Shown here: one piece after another, positions 34,871 to 44,262 of the stretch | Layout of the letters: every line of letters starts with the position of its first letter | How positions within the stretch are numbered: the first letter of the stretch is position 1 | Assembly: GCA_027491195.1 (NCBI GenBank) | Contig: JAIXWQ010000008.1 | Span: forward strand, 476,708-540,707 | DNA from: Cytophagaceae bacterium | Lineage (GTDB): Bacteria; Bacteroidota; Bacteroidia; Cytophagales; Spirosomataceae | Reading direction: 5' to 3' | Length of the DNA stretch: 64,000 nt | Made by a program: the position numbers and the translations under genes | The notes under the pieces: model-generated | Told to the model about the DNA's origin: nothing | Seen by the model: the letters and a program-made list of their open reading frames with translations, nothing else | Databases searched by the model: none

Positions 34871-35896
34871 TTAGAATAGAGATCCTGTCTCGGCTCTAGG
34901 CGCTATCCCCACATGGCGGTACGCTTTTTCAGTAGCCTCACGCCCTCTAGAGGTGCGCTTCAAGAATCCCTCTTGTATTAAAAAAGGTTCATATACTTCT
35001 TCGATGGTTTCGGCCTCCTCGCCACACGCTGTAGCGATGGTCGTTAAGCCAACTGGGCCACCTTTGAATTTTTCAATAATGGTCATTAGAATGCGATTGT
35101 CCATTTCATCTAGGCCGTTTTGGTCTACATCCAAGGCATTCAAGGCGATTTCAGCGATTTTAACATCGATGGAACCATTACCTTTCATTTGGGCAAAGTC
35201 ACGGGTACGACGCAATAAATTATTCGCGATACGTGGCGTTCCACGGCTACGACGTGCAATTTCGTAGGCCCCTGATTCATCAATCGGCATATCTAAAATC
35301 GCCGCAGAGCGTTTCACGATTTTAGTCAATAAAGCGGCATCATAATACTCCAGACGCGCATTAATCCCAAAACGCGCCCGCAAAGGCGAAGTCAATAAAC
35401 CGGCTCTAGTTGTCGCTCCGATGAGGGTAAATGGATTCAATCCAATCTGAATGCTACGCGCATTAGGCCCAGAATCCAGCATAATATCGATCTTATAATC
35501 CTCCATCGCGGAATACAAGTATTCCTCCACAATCGGATTCAAGCGGTGAATTTCGTCAATAAATAATACGTCGTAAGGCTGCAAATTCGTCAACAAACCC
35601 GCTAAATCGGAGGGCTTGTCTAATACGGGACCCGAAGAAATCTTCAGGGTAGAACCTAATTCGTTCGCGATGATGTGAGATAAAGTCGTCTTGCCTAAAC
35701 CTGGAGGCCCGTGCAATAAAACATGATCCAAAGCCTCCTCGCGGGCTTTTGCCGCCCCTACGAAGATCTGAAGGTTATCTACAATTTTACCTTGACCCGA
35801 AAAGTCCAAAAAGCTCAAGGGCCGCAGGGCCTTGTCAAACTCCTTCTCTTGTGGGTTCAACGCTTCCGCATCCCCAGTTAAATAATCTTCACGCAT
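34871..35896 (-). CDS. ruvB: Holliday junction branch migration ATPase RuvB
   Basis: 341 aa AAA+ motor that, with RuvA, drives branch migration of Holliday junctions. The family N-terminus ([19 protein letters not shown]) precedes Walker [10 protein letters not shown], Walker [10 protein letters not shown], sensor 1 (IGATTRAG), the arginine-containing [15 protein letters not shown], and the winged-helix C-terminal domain ([17 protein letters not shown]). Length is typical. A TAnnTTTG promoter lies 22 nt upstream. The downstream prolyl oligopeptidase gene is probably in the same transcript. Confidence 0.95.
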   Translation of the reverse strand: MREDYLTGDAEALNPQEKEFDKALRPLSFLDFSGQGKIVDNLQIFVGAAKAREEALDHVLLHGPPGLGKTTLSHIIANELGSTLKISSGPVLDKPSDLAGLLTNLQPYDVLFIDEIHRLNPIVEEYLYSAMEDYKIDIMLDSGPNARSIQIGLNPFTLIGATTRAGLLTSPLRARFGINARLEYYDAALLTKIVKRSAAILDMPIDESGAYEIARRSRGTPRIANNLLRRTRDFAQMKGNGSIDVKIAEIALNALDVDQNGLDEMDNRILMTIIEKFKGGPVGLTTIATACGEEAETIEEVYEPFLIQEGFLKRTSRGREATEKAYRHVGIAPRAETGSLF

Positions 35897-35918
35897 CGTC
35901 GAAATAGTAAATTGAAAT

Positions 35919-35926
35919 CAAAGATA
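35919..35926 (-). promoter_or_regulatory. Promoter -7 element for ruvB
   Basis: TATCTTTG on the minus strand, an exact TAnnTTTG match ending 22 nt before the ruvB ATG. Confidence 0.6.
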
Positions 35927-35949
35927 ATTTTTTTATTGAGAAGATTTTA

Positions 35950-35957
35950 TAGTTTTG
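35950..35957 (+). promoter_or_regulatory. Promoter -7 element for glpF-glpK
   Basis: TAGTTTTG, an exact TAnnTTTG match 27 nt before ATG 35985. It overlaps the upstream region of the divergent ruvB promoter, only 23 bp apart. Confidence 0.55.
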
Positions 35958-35984
35958 GAAAACCAAAAATCTGAACCTCCACCT

Positions 35985-36686
35985 ATGTCATCCATTTTCA
36001 TCGGCGAACTAGCCGGAACTGCTACCCTACTCTACCTTGGAAACGGCGTTGTGGCCAACATGTTATTAAAAGATACGAAAGGAAGTGGCACAGGATTATT
36101 AGCCATTGCAGCTGCCTGGGCCTTTGCTGTCACCATTGCCATTTATGTTTCCACCTATTTCGGAAGCTCAGGAGCCCACTTAAATCCCATCGTAACCATT
36201 GCAGGTTGTGTAAAATCAGGGGATTGGAGCTTATTTCCTACTTTCATCGGAGCCCAATTAACGGGGGCGATGTTAGGTCAATTATTGGTTTGGTTACATT
36301 ATAAGCCACATTACGATGCTACGACAGATAAAGGAGCGATTCGCGCCTCTTTCTGTACAGATCCAGCGATTAAAAATACGCCATTTAACTTTATTTCGGA
36401 GGCCTTTGCGTCTGCCTTAGCGGTGGTTGCTTTAGGTACTTTTTCAACGATTGATACAGGATTAGGGCCATTTTTAGTCGGTATTTTAGTCTGGGCGATT
36501 GGTCTAGGCCTAGGGGGAACCACAGGTTATGCGATTAATCCGGCACGTGATTTAGGACCGAGAATTATGCACGCCATTTTACCTATTCCTAATAAAGGGG
36601 ATTCCGGCTGGGAATATGCTTGGATTCCGGTGTTAGGACCAGCAGCTGGTGCCGTGTTAGGTGCCTATATTTTGACTCTCAACTAA
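35985..36686 (+). CDS. glpF: Glycerol uptake facilitator (aquaglyceroporin)
   Basis: 233 aa, six membrane helices plus two half-helices of the MIP family, letting glycerol cross the inner membrane passively. The second signature is NPARDLGPR, whose aspartate marks glycerol-conducting members. The first, normally NPA, reads NPI here (GAHLNPIVTIAG). The TTG at 35955 lies in the promoter, so ATG 35985 (MSSIFIGELAG) is chosen. glpK follows 6 nt later, so imported glycerol is trapped as glycerol-3-phosphate. Confidence 0.9.
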   Translation: MSSIFIGELAGTATLLYLGNGVVANMLLKDTKGSGTGLLAIAAAWAFAVTIAIYVSTYFGSSGAHLNPIVTIAGCVKSGDWSLFPTFIGAQLTGAMLGQLLVWLHYKPHYDATTDKGAIRASFCTDPAIKNTPFNFISEAFASALAVVALGTFSTIDTGLGPFLVGILVWAIGLGLGGTTGYAINPARDLGPRIMHAILPIPNKGDSGWEYAWIPVLGPAAGAVLGAYILTLN

Positions 36687-36692
36687 TTGACT

Positions 36693-38183
36693 ATGTACGT
36701 AGGATCCATTGATCAGGGCACGACGAGTTCCCGTTTTATCATCTTTAATAAGGCTGGCGAGATTATTTCGGTAGGCCAAAAAGAGCACAAACAGATCTAT
36801 CCCCAAGCGGGCTGGGTGGAGCATGACTCGCACGAGATTTGGAAAAATACACAAGAGGTCATCGGTTTAGCCTTAGGCAAAGCGAACCTTTCCGCGAAAG
36901 ATTTAGCGGCGGTGGGAATCACCAACCAGCGGGAAACAACCGTGGTTTGGAATAAAAAAACGGGTAAAGCTTATTATAATGCCATCGTTTGGCAAGATAC
37001 GCGTGTGGGATCAGAGCTAGCGGAATTAGCGAAGGATGGCGGAATGGACCGTTTCAGATCCAAAACTGGACTACCATTAGCCACCTATTTCAGCGGTTTA
37101 AAGCTTCGCTGGTTATTAAATAATATCGATGGTTTACGTGCAGACGCAGAAAAAGGCGATGCCTTATTCGGTACGATGGACACCTTCATCGCTTGGCATT
37201 TAACAGGTGGAGTAGAGGGCGGAATCCACATCACGGATGTGACCAATGCCAGCCGTACCCAATTAATGGACTTGCAAACCTGCGCCTGGGATGATGAAAT
37301 TCTGCAGGTTTTAAGCATTCCTAAAGCTATGCTTCCAGAAATCAAATCCAGCTCACTCGTTTATGCGAAGGCGAAAGGGGTGCTTGGTGGCGTTCCTCTA
37401 GCAGGAATTTTAGGAGATCAACAAGCTGCTCTTGTGGGCCAAACCTGTTTCGACCCCGGTCAAGGCAAAAATACCTATGGAACTGGCTGTTTCTTATTGA
37501 TGAATACGGGAACGAAAGCGATTCCGTCCCAATTTGGCCTATTAACAACTGTGGCATATCAATTAGGCAACGAACCAGTACACTATGCACTTGAAGGATC
37601 CGTAGCGATTACAGGTGCCCTAGTTCAATGGTTACGCGATAATTTAGGCATCATCAAGCATAGCCCTGACATCGAAAAGCTGGCTAAACAGGTGGAAGAC
37701 AATGGTGGATGTTATTTCGTCCCAGCCTTCTCCGGATTATATGCCCCTTATTGGAAACAAGATGCCCGTGGAGCCTTAGTAGGTTTAACTCGCTATATCA
37801 ATAAATCACACATCGCTCGGGCTGCTCTAGAGGCAACAGCTTTCCAGACATGGGAAGTATTAGAGGCCATGGAAAAAGATGCAGGCATACCGATTGCCTC
37901 CCTTCGGGTAGATGGCGGGATGGTGGTGAATCAATTATTAATGCAATTCCAATCCGACATTATCGGCGAAGAAGTAATCTGCCCTAAAATTATTGAAACT
38001 ACGGCTTTAGGTGCTGCTTATGCGGCAGGACTAGCGGTAGGATATTGGGAAAACTTAGATGATTTACGAAAAAACTGGGGAATTGCCCACACGTGGAAAC
38101 CTGCGATGGATTCCGAAAAGCGTACGCATTACCGTAAGCAATGGAAGAAGGCGGTGACTAAAACCTTTGACTGGGAAGATTAG
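36693..38183 (+). CDS. glpK: Glycerol kinase
   Basis: 496 aa FGGY-family kinase that phosphorylates glycerol with ATP. The phosphate-binding N-terminus [48 protein letters not shown] and the C-terminal ATP site RVDGGMVVN with [15 protein letters not shown] are all present. ATG 36693 is used; a TTG two codons upstream is not needed. It forms an operon with glpF. Its last 26 nt overlap the antisense small lipoprotein gene at 38158-38280. Confidence 0.95.
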   Translation: MYVGSIDQGTTSSRFIIFNKAGEIISVGQKEHKQIYPQAGWVEHDSHEIWKNTQEVIGLALGKANLSAKDLAAVGITNQRETTVVWNKKTGKAYYNAIVWQDTRVGSELAELAKDGGMDRFRSKTGLPLATYFSGLKLRWLLNNIDGLRADAEKGDALFGTMDTFIAWHLTGGVEGGIHITDVTNASRTQLMDLQTCAWDDEILQVLSIPKAMLPEIKSSSLVYAKAKGVLGGVPLAGILGDQQAALVGQTCFDPGQGKNTYGTGCFLLMNTGTKAIPSQFGLLTTVAYQLGNEPVHYALEGSVAITGALVQWLRDNLGIIKHSPDIEKLAKQVEDNGGCYFVPAFSGLYAPYWKQDARGALVGLTRYINKSHIARAALEATAFQTWEVLEAMEKDAGIPIASLRVDGGMVVNQLLMQFQSDIIGEEVICPKIIETTALGAAYAAGLAVGYWENLDDLRKNWGIAHTWKPAMDSEKRTHYRKQWKKAVTKTFDWED

Positions 38184-38280
38184 TATTTGCCCGAGTCATC
38201 CCATACGCAGGACATGCGGCTTGTCTCGAACACGAGGCAAGCACGCAGGCCAATGCTAGGATTAAAATTCCTTTTTTCAT
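38158..38280 (-). CDS. Small lipoprotein coupled to speA (40 aa)
   Basis: A 40-residue frame too short for common gene finders. It starts with a textbook lipoprotein signal ([17 protein letters not shown]), with lipobox LASC making Cys17 the lipidated residue. The mature peptide is only about 24 residues and contains [15 protein letters not shown]. The ATG at 38280 lies 1 nt after the speA stop codon (38284-38282), a layout typical of translational coupling. The end overlaps the 3' end of glpK on the opposite strand. I recall similar CPAY-containing short lipoproteins in relatives but cannot verify this. Function is unknown. Confidence 0.75.
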   Translation of the reverse strand: MKKGILILALACVLASCSRQAACPAYGMTRANTNLPSQRF

Positions 38281-38281
38281 C

Positions 38282-39742
38282 TTATACCGAAGCTAACTTC
38301 GCTTTAGCTGGTGTTTCTTTCTTAGCTGCTACCGGTTCACTGGACTGTTGATATCCTAAAATATCTAACATCGGTGCACTCTTTTGCTCTTCTGAGAATA
38401 AGCGCGTCGTGATCGTTCCGTCTTCTAAACGGTCCACGATAACATGCTTAGGTGCAGGGATCAAGCAGTGTTGAATTCCGCCATAACCACCTAGAGACTC
38501 TTGATACGCCCCCGTATGGAAGAAACCTACGTATTGACGCTCTGATTCCTCTTCAAAAATAGGTAGGTATAAATCGGAGCTATGTGCTTCCGTATTGTAG
38601 AAATCCATCGAATCACATGTCAAACCACCTAGGTTGACCTTTTGATACGGCATGCCCCAATTATTCACTGGAAGCATGATATACTTCTGGTTCATTCCCC
38701 AAGAGTCAGGCAATTGCGTAATAAATGAGCCATCAATCATGTACCAAAGCTCTTTATCATTCTGTAGTTTTTGGTCAATAATCTCATACAAGACCGCTCC
38801 ACTTTCACCTACGGTATAAGAACCGAATTCGGTGAAAATATTAGGTACCGGTACGTTATTCTTATTGCAAATCCACGAGATTGATTCTACAATCTCGTCT
38901 ACCATTGCCTGGTAATCGTAATTAAACTGAAGAGAGGTTTGGATCGGTAATCCACCGCCTAAATCAATCGAATCCAATTCAGGACAGATCTTCTTCATTT
39001 CGCAATATTTGTACACGAAACGGCTTAACTCAGACCAATAGTAGGCGGAATCCTTAATTCCCGTGTTAATGAAGAAGTGTAACATCTTCAAATTGAAACG
39101 CGGATTGGGCTTGATTTTCTCTGTGTAAAGGGTATTTACGTCAGAATAACGTAAACCTAAACGAGAGGTATAAAAGGCGAAATCTGGCTCCTCATCTGTT
39201 GCGATGCGGATGGCTAAATTCACTTTTTCTGCTGTCACTGATTTCTCGTAGAAATCAATTTCCTTTAAATTATCTAATACCGGAATACAGTTAAAACCGT
39301 CGTTTATTAACTCAGAAATGTATTGGGTATACAAAGGCTGCTTGTAACCATTGCAAAGAATATACGTCGATTTGGAGATTTTTCCTTGGTTGTACATATC
39401 GCGAATAATCGGGATATCGAACGCACTAGACGTCTCTAAGTGTACATTTTGCTTTAAAACTTCTTCCAAAATGAAAGAGAAGTGAGATGACTTCGTACAA
39501 TAGCAATAGGTATAGTTTCCTTTGTAATTGTATTTCTTGATCGCATTGCGAAACAAAAGTTTCGCATTCTCGATGTGTTCGGAGATTTTAGGCAAATAGG
39601 AAACCTTAAGTGGAGTGCCATATTGCTTAATGATTTCCATTAAAGGCACATTGTTAAACAACAATTCATTGTTCTCATTGATATTGAACTCACGAGTAGG
39701 GAACTCAATGGTTTGATCAATTAGATCGATGTAATTTTTCAT
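38282..39742 (-). CDS. speA: Biosynthetic arginine decarboxylase, short fold-III type
   Basis: 486 aa PLP enzyme of the alanine-racemase-like fold that makes agmatine from arginine for polyamine synthesis. The PLP lysine is in YCYCTKSSHFSF near residue 80; the glycine-rich phosphate loop is DSIDLGGGLPIQ and the C-terminal domain has NLGGLTCDSMD (substrate aspartate and cysteine). It is shorter than the ~630-aa enterobacterial SpeA. ATG 39742 (MKNYIDLID) is preferred over 39760 because it fits the family start. A tiny lipoprotein gene follows 1 nt after the stop. Confidence 0.88.
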   Translation of the reverse strand: MKNYIDLIDQTIEFPTREFNINENNELLFNNVPLMEIIKQYGTPLKVSYLPKISEHIENAKLLFRNAIKKYNYKGNYTYCYCTKSSHFSFILEEVLKQNVHLETSSAFDIPIIRDMYNQGKISKSTYILCNGYKQPLYTQYISELINDGFNCIPVLDNLKEIDFYEKSVTAEKVNLAIRIATDEEPDFAFYTSRLGLRYSDVNTLYTEKIKPNPRFNLKMLHFFINTGIKDSAYYWSELSRFVYKYCEMKKICPELDSIDLGGGLPIQTSLQFNYDYQAMVDEIVESISWICNKNNVPVPNIFTEFGSYTVGESGAVLYEIIDQKLQNDKELWYMIDGSFITQLPDSWGMNQKYIMLPVNNWGMPYQKVNLGGLTCDSMDFYNTEAHSSDLYLPIFEEESERQYVGFFHTGAYQESLGGYGGIQHCLIPAPKHVIVDRLEDGTITTRLFSEEQKSAPMLDILGYQQSSEPVAAKKETPAKAKLASV

Positions 39743-39845
39743 CTCTATGTTTAAATGCACCCGAGTTCACCTCGAGTTTGTGGAAAAACGTGCAAAACTG
39801 CAATAAAAGTATGTACTTTGCAAGACAAATACACATTAAGTTATT

Positions 39846-41216
39846 ATGTCCAAAATTCATTTTATCGCCATCGGTGGTGCCGCTATGCACAACTTAGCCC
39901 TTGCTCTTTTAGTACAAGGACACGAAATAACGGGCTCAGATGATGAAATCTACGAACCTTCTAAAAGCCTGTTAGAAAAGCATGGCCTACTTCCAGCTGA
40001 ATTCGGTTGGTTCCCAGAGAAGATTAACCAGGACATTGATACCATTGTTTTGGGGATGCACGCACGTGCGGACAACCCCGAACTGTTGAAAGCGCAAGAA
40101 CTAGGTTTAAAAATCGAATCCTATCCTTCGTTCATTTACGAACAAAGCAAAAACAAACAACGCATTGTTATCGCAGGAAGCCACGGTAAAACCAGCATCA
40201 CGTCGATGATCTTGCACGTATTGAAGACCCTAGAGCGCAAATTCGATTACCTGGTAGGTGCTAGAATCGAAGGTTTTAATCTAATGGCTTCCATTACGGA
40301 TGCGCCTATTATGATCATCGAAGGAGATGAATATTTAGCCTCCCCTATCGATCGCCGAGCAAAGTTCCTTTTATATCAACCGCATATCGCCTTGATTTCA
40401 GGTATCGCATGGGATCACATTAATGTATATCCCACGTTTGAATCCTATACACAAGCCTTCGAGAATTTAGTGAAAGAAATGCCTAAAGCAGGACATTTAT
40501 TCTTCGACAAAACAGATAAAACACTAGAAGCCATCGCTGAATCTTGCCCGGAACATTGCCATTCAGAAGGTTATAAGGCCCATGATTCGGTGATTCGCAA
40601 CGGCCAAACCTTCTTGAAAGGAAATGATGGGAAGGAATATGGCTTGCAGGTTTTTGGAGAACATACCTTAAAAAATCTACAAGGTGCCTTGCATATCTGC
40701 ACTCAACTAGGTGTGAGCGAAACGGAATTCTATACGGCGATACAGTCCTTCAAAGGGGCTGCCAAACGCTTAGAATGGGTAGGCGAATCTGACACTCAAT
40801 TACTATACAAGGATTTTGCGCACGCGCCATCGAAAGTAAAAGCGACTACGCAGGCCTTAAAAGCCCAATTTCCGCAGCGAAAATTAGTGGCCGCTTTAGA
40901 ATTACATACGTTCAGCAGTTTGAATCCGGCATTTTTACCTGAATACAAGGGTACTTTAGCGGATGCGGATGTGGCGATTATCTATTTGAGCGAGCATGCG
41001 CGGGCCATTAAACGTATGGATAAGATTGAAGCGGAAACGGTTCAAACCTATTTCAATCACCCGAACTTAATTGTATTGAGAGAGCAAGCTGACTTGAAGG
41101 AATACCTGTTAAAACAAAATCAGGAAAACCAAAACCTTTTGATGATGTCTTCTGGCACCTTCGATGGTCTCGATTTTCCTGGCTTAGCTACTGAATTGGG
41201 ATTACGAATTCAATAA
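39846..41216 (+). CDS. mpl: Mpl-type murein peptide ligase (Mur ligase family)
   Basis: 456 aa. Resembles Mpl, which attaches a recycled L-Ala-gamma-D-Glu-meso-DAP tripeptide to UDP-MurNAc. The N-terminal Rossmann part has FIAIGGAAMHNLA in place of the GxGG loop of MurC. The ATP motif is GSHGKTSITSMI, followed by IIEGDEYLASPIDRRAKF and WDHINVYPTFESY, which distinguish Mpl from MurC. The C-terminal Mur domain ends with MMSSGTFDGL. It belongs with LD-carboxypeptidase in peptidoglycan recycling. Its 3' end overlaps the DUF349 gene by 15 nt. Confidence 0.85.
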   Translation: MSKIHFIAIGGAAMHNLALALLVQGHEITGSDDEIYEPSKSLLEKHGLLPAEFGWFPEKINQDIDTIVLGMHARADNPELLKAQELGLKIESYPSFIYEQSKNKQRIVIAGSHGKTSITSMILHVLKTLERKFDYLVGARIEGFNLMASITDAPIMIIEGDEYLASPIDRRAKFLLYQPHIALISGIAWDHINVYPTFESYTQAFENLVKEMPKAGHLFFDKTDKTLEAIAESCPEHCHSEGYKAHDSVIRNGQTFLKGNDGKEYGLQVFGEHTLKNLQGALHICTQLGVSETEFYTAIQSFKGAAKRLEWVGESDTQLLYKDFAHAPSKVKATTQALKAQFPQRKLVAALELHTFSSLNPAFLPEYKGTLADADVAIIYLSEHARAIKRMDKIEAETVQTYFNHPNLIVLREQADLKEYLLKQNQENQNLLMMSSGTFDGLDFPGLATELGLRIQ

Positions 41217-42476
41217 TTGATCTAATTCTTCTTTAAATCCATTCAATAAAATTTCCTTCATGGAGATTTTACGTTTCTGGGTATTGATTTTACTCAAGGT
41301 TACTTTGTCCTCCATCATGCGAGTAGCTTCTGCTTCCGCGATGGCCGATTCTAATTCTCCACGCTCCTTCTTCGCCATGTAATCCATCTGGTTGATCATG
41401 ATTTTCAACTGCTCGATGCGCGGCTTTTCATTCAAATTTGCATGGCGATACGATATCACACGAAGCAAATAATTCATCTCAAAAATCTTATCGCAAATAG
41501 TCCGGAAACGTTCTGCTAACGAGCGATCCATGTTTTTAACTTGCGCTGAAATCTCTTTCCACTTCACTAAGTTCGCCTTCGCTAAGTCAGCTGTGGCTAC
41601 GATATTAACTTGGTCTTTTAGACGTAATTCTAAATCGCCAGCCATCGATGTTAACTCCAACACACGTGGATCTACGCGTGGCTTGTAGTCGATTCCTTTA
41701 ATTCGGTTATACTTCTCGAAGAACATGTCATTCGCCTTCTTGAAGTTCTTCCAAAGCATCGACTGCTTCTTAGGAGGCAGGCCTACCACATTCTTCCACT
41801 CTTTCTGGATCTCCTTCACTTTTACCACCGAATCATCGATGTCTTCAGCCTTACGTAATTGGTGAACTTGATCAATATAGCCCTGTAAAATCAGGATTTT
41901 TTCGTCTATTTGACGATTTTTCTCTTCAAAGTAGCTACGGCGCTTCAAGAAAAAGGCATCTAACACCTCTTGAAATTCTGCCGTCAATTCGTCTTGAAAT
42001 TGTTTGTCAACGGGACCCGTTTTCACCCACTTCATCTTGACCTCCATCAATTTGTCCGTCGCCTCTACTACGTCTTCCTCCCCAGAGATTTCCTTCGCAT
42101 CTTGAATTAAGGCACGTTTGATTTCTAAGTTTTTAACTTGATTCGCTTGAATTAACTCTTTCAAGTAAGCCTCGTGCTTGTCTAATTCCGCTAATAAAGG
42201 TTCGAAATCACCTAAGCCATCGAATTCGATGAGGTAGGTTTTCATTTGTAAGACTTTGGTCAGAAACGAACCTTTGTTCTGTGCCGCTTCTATCTCTGCA
42301 GACAGACCTTTCACCTTGCTCAATGCGAGGTCAAAACGTTTCACAAAATAGGCTAATGCTTCCTCTTCTGAATTACGCACGAATCCAATTTCGCGCTCTG
42401 GGTAGCTTAAATAGGCGTTGATGAAAACTTTGCCGTCGCGGCAAAATCCAAACTTGTTTAAAGTAGGCTGGCTCAT
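41202..42476 (-). CDS. DUF349 helical repeat protein
   Basis: 424 aa, almost entirely alpha-helical and highly charged, with repeated DUF349 units: W-K-x-hydrophobic-GP/P motifs recur (MKWVKTGPVDKQFQDELTAEFQ, QKEWKNVVGLPPKKQSMLWK, NLVKWKEISAQVKNMDRSLA). No signal peptide, so cytoplasmic. It is common across Bacteroidota as a single-copy gene of unknown function. Its end overlaps mpl on the opposite strand. A structural or nucleic-acid-binding role is speculation. Confidence 0.82.
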   Translation of the reverse strand: MSQPTLNKFGFCRDGKVFINAYLSYPEREIGFVRNSEEEALAYFVKRFDLALSKVKGLSAEIEAAQNKGSFLTKVLQMKTYLIEFDGLGDFEPLLAELDKHEAYLKELIQANQVKNLEIKRALIQDAKEISGEEDVVEATDKLMEVKMKWVKTGPVDKQFQDELTAEFQEVLDAFFLKRRSYFEEKNRQIDEKILILQGYIDQVHQLRKAEDIDDSVVKVKEIQKEWKNVVGLPPKKQSMLWKNFKKANDMFFEKYNRIKGIDYKPRVDPRVLELTSMAGDLELRLKDQVNIVATADLAKANLVKWKEISAQVKNMDRSLAERFRTICDKIFEMNYLLRVISYRHANLNEKPRIEQLKIMINQMDYMAKKERGELESAIAEAEATRMMEDKVTLSKINTQKRKISMKEILLNGFKEELDQLLNS

Positions 42477-42596
42477 ATGTTTTAAAGAAAGAGCTTCAAG
42501 CAGGTGCTTTGGCTCAAATGTTAATCGTAATTCTTATTATGCCTCTAATTTATTTAAAAAATTGCGATATTTGTGGGTTAGATAAAAATAAAATTC

Positions 42597-44261
42597 ATGA
42601 GTAACGAAACCATCATCTTTTCGATGGAGCGTGTGTCGAAAGTCATACCTCCTCAAAAGACCATCATAAAAAATATTTACCTGTCGTTTTTCTACGGCGC
42701 TAAAATCGGGGTACTCGGTCTCAACGGATCCGGAAAGTCCACTTTATTGCGCATTATCGCCGGAATCGACAAATCCTATACGGGAGATGTCGTTTTTTCA
42801 CCAGGTTACACCGTAGGATTATTAGAGCAAGAACCACAATTAGACCCGAATAAAACGGTCATCGAAGTCGTAGAAGAAGCCGTTGTAGAAATCAAGAACC
42901 TGTTAAAAGAGTTTGACGAAATCAACGAAGCCTTCGCTGATCCAGATGCTGATTTTGACAAATTATTAGCGCGCCAAGGCGAAGTACAAGAGAAATTAGA
43001 CCACTTCAACGCCTGGGAATTAGATACGCGTTTGGAAAAAGCGATGGATGCACTTCGTTGTCCTCCATCTGATGCCTTAGTGAGCACACTTTCAGGGGGT
43101 GAAAAACGCCGTGTGGCGCTTTGCCGCTTGTTATTACAAGAACCAGATGTCTTGTTATTAGATGAGCCGACTAACCACTTAGATGCGGAATCCGTGGACT
43201 GGTTAGAGCAACATTTACGTCAATACAAAGGTACTGTGATCGCCGTAACCCACGATAGATACTTCCTAGATAACGTGGCAGGTTGGATTTTAGAATTAGA
43301 CCGTGGTGAGGGTATTCCTTGGAAAGGAAATTATTCATCTTGGTTAGAGCAAAAGCAAAATCGCTTAGCACAAGAAGAGAAAACGGAATCACGTCGTCAA
43401 AAGACCTTGCAACGCGAATTAGAATGGGTGCGTATGGCGCCAAAAGCACGTCAAGCGAAGTCCAAAGCCCGTATTGGTGCCTATGAAAAACTCCTTTCAG
43501 AAGAGAACAAACAGAAGGAAGACAAGTTGGAATTATTCATTCCAGCGGGTCCTCGTTTAGGTAATAAAGTGATCGAAGTGCAGGGGGTGTCAAAATCCTT
43601 TGGCGATAAATTATTGTATGAGAACCTAAGCTTCTCCCTACCTCCAGCTGGAATCGTCGGTATTATTGGACCAAACGGTGCCGGTAAGACGACCCTTTTC
43701 AATCTGATTACAGGAAAGATTCAACCAGATGCGGGGACTTTCGAAGTAGGAGAAACAGTGAAACTGGCTTATGTCGATCAAGAGCACAATCAATTAAAAT
43801 CCGAGAAATCAGTTTTCGAAACGGTTTCAGATGGTAATGATTGGGTGATGTTAGGTGGAAAACAAGCGAATGCGCGTGCTTACGTGAGTAAATTCAACTT
43901 CAACGGAGCAGATCAGGAAAAGAAAATCAGCATGTTATCCGGTGGGGAGCGTAACCGCGTTCACTTAGCTATGATGTTGAAGGAAGGCGCGAACGTCTTA
44001 TTACTCGATGAACCGACGAATGATTTGGATGTGAACACGCTTCGTGCGCTAGAAGAAGGTTTAGAGAACTTTGCAGGATGTGCGGTAGTCATCTCCCACG
44101 ACCGTTGGTTCTTAGACCGCATCGCGACGCATATTTTAGCGTTTGAAGGCGATTCGCAGTTAGTTTGGTTTGAAGGTAATTATTCAGAATACGAAGAATC
44201 ACGTAAGAAACGTTTAGGGGATACAACACCGAAGCGTATTCGTTACAAGAAATTACAGTAA
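42597..44261 (+). CDS. ettA: Energy-dependent translational throttle protein EttA (ABC-F)
   Basis: 554 aa soluble protein with two ATP-binding cassettes and no membrane part. It binds the ribosomal E site and gates entry into elongation according to energy charge. ABC1 has GLNGSGKST and STLSGGEKRR; ABC2 has GPNGAGKTT and SMLSGGERNR. Between them lies the basic linker (residues 240-320). The arm insertion in ABC1 and the C-terminal RIRYKKL are typical of EttA and not of the antibiotic-resistance ABC-F types. The moxR-like gene starts 1 nt after its stop. Confidence 0.93.
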   Translation: MSNETIIFSMERVSKVIPPQKTIIKNIYLSFFYGAKIGVLGLNGSGKSTLLRIIAGIDKSYTGDVVFSPGYTVGLLEQEPQLDPNKTVIEVVEEAVVEIKNLLKEFDEINEAFADPDADFDKLLARQGEVQEKLDHFNAWELDTRLEKAMDALRCPPSDALVSTLSGGEKRRVALCRLLLQEPDVLLLDEPTNHLDAESVDWLEQHLRQYKGTVIAVTHDRYFLDNVAGWILELDRGEGIPWKGNYSSWLEQKQNRLAQEEKTESRRQKTLQRELEWVRMAPKARQAKSKARIGAYEKLLSEENKQKEDKLELFIPAGPRLGNKVIEVQGVSKSFGDKLLYENLSFSLPPAGIVGIIGPNGAGKTTLFNLITGKIQPDAGTFEVGETVKLAYVDQEHNQLKSEKSVFETVSDGNDWVMLGGKQANARAYVSKFNFNGADQEKKISMLSGGERNRVHLAMMLKEGANVLLLDEPTNDLDVNTLRALEEGLENFAGCAVVISHDRWFLDRIATHILAFEGDSQLVWFEGNYSEYEESRKKRLGDTTPKRIRYKKLQ

Positions 44262-44262
44262 T

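Noticed and set aside
36693..36698. TTG 36687 as the glpK start
   Set aside because: The ATG two codons later gives the family start [14 protein letters not shown], and TTG directly abuts the glpF stop with no advantage.
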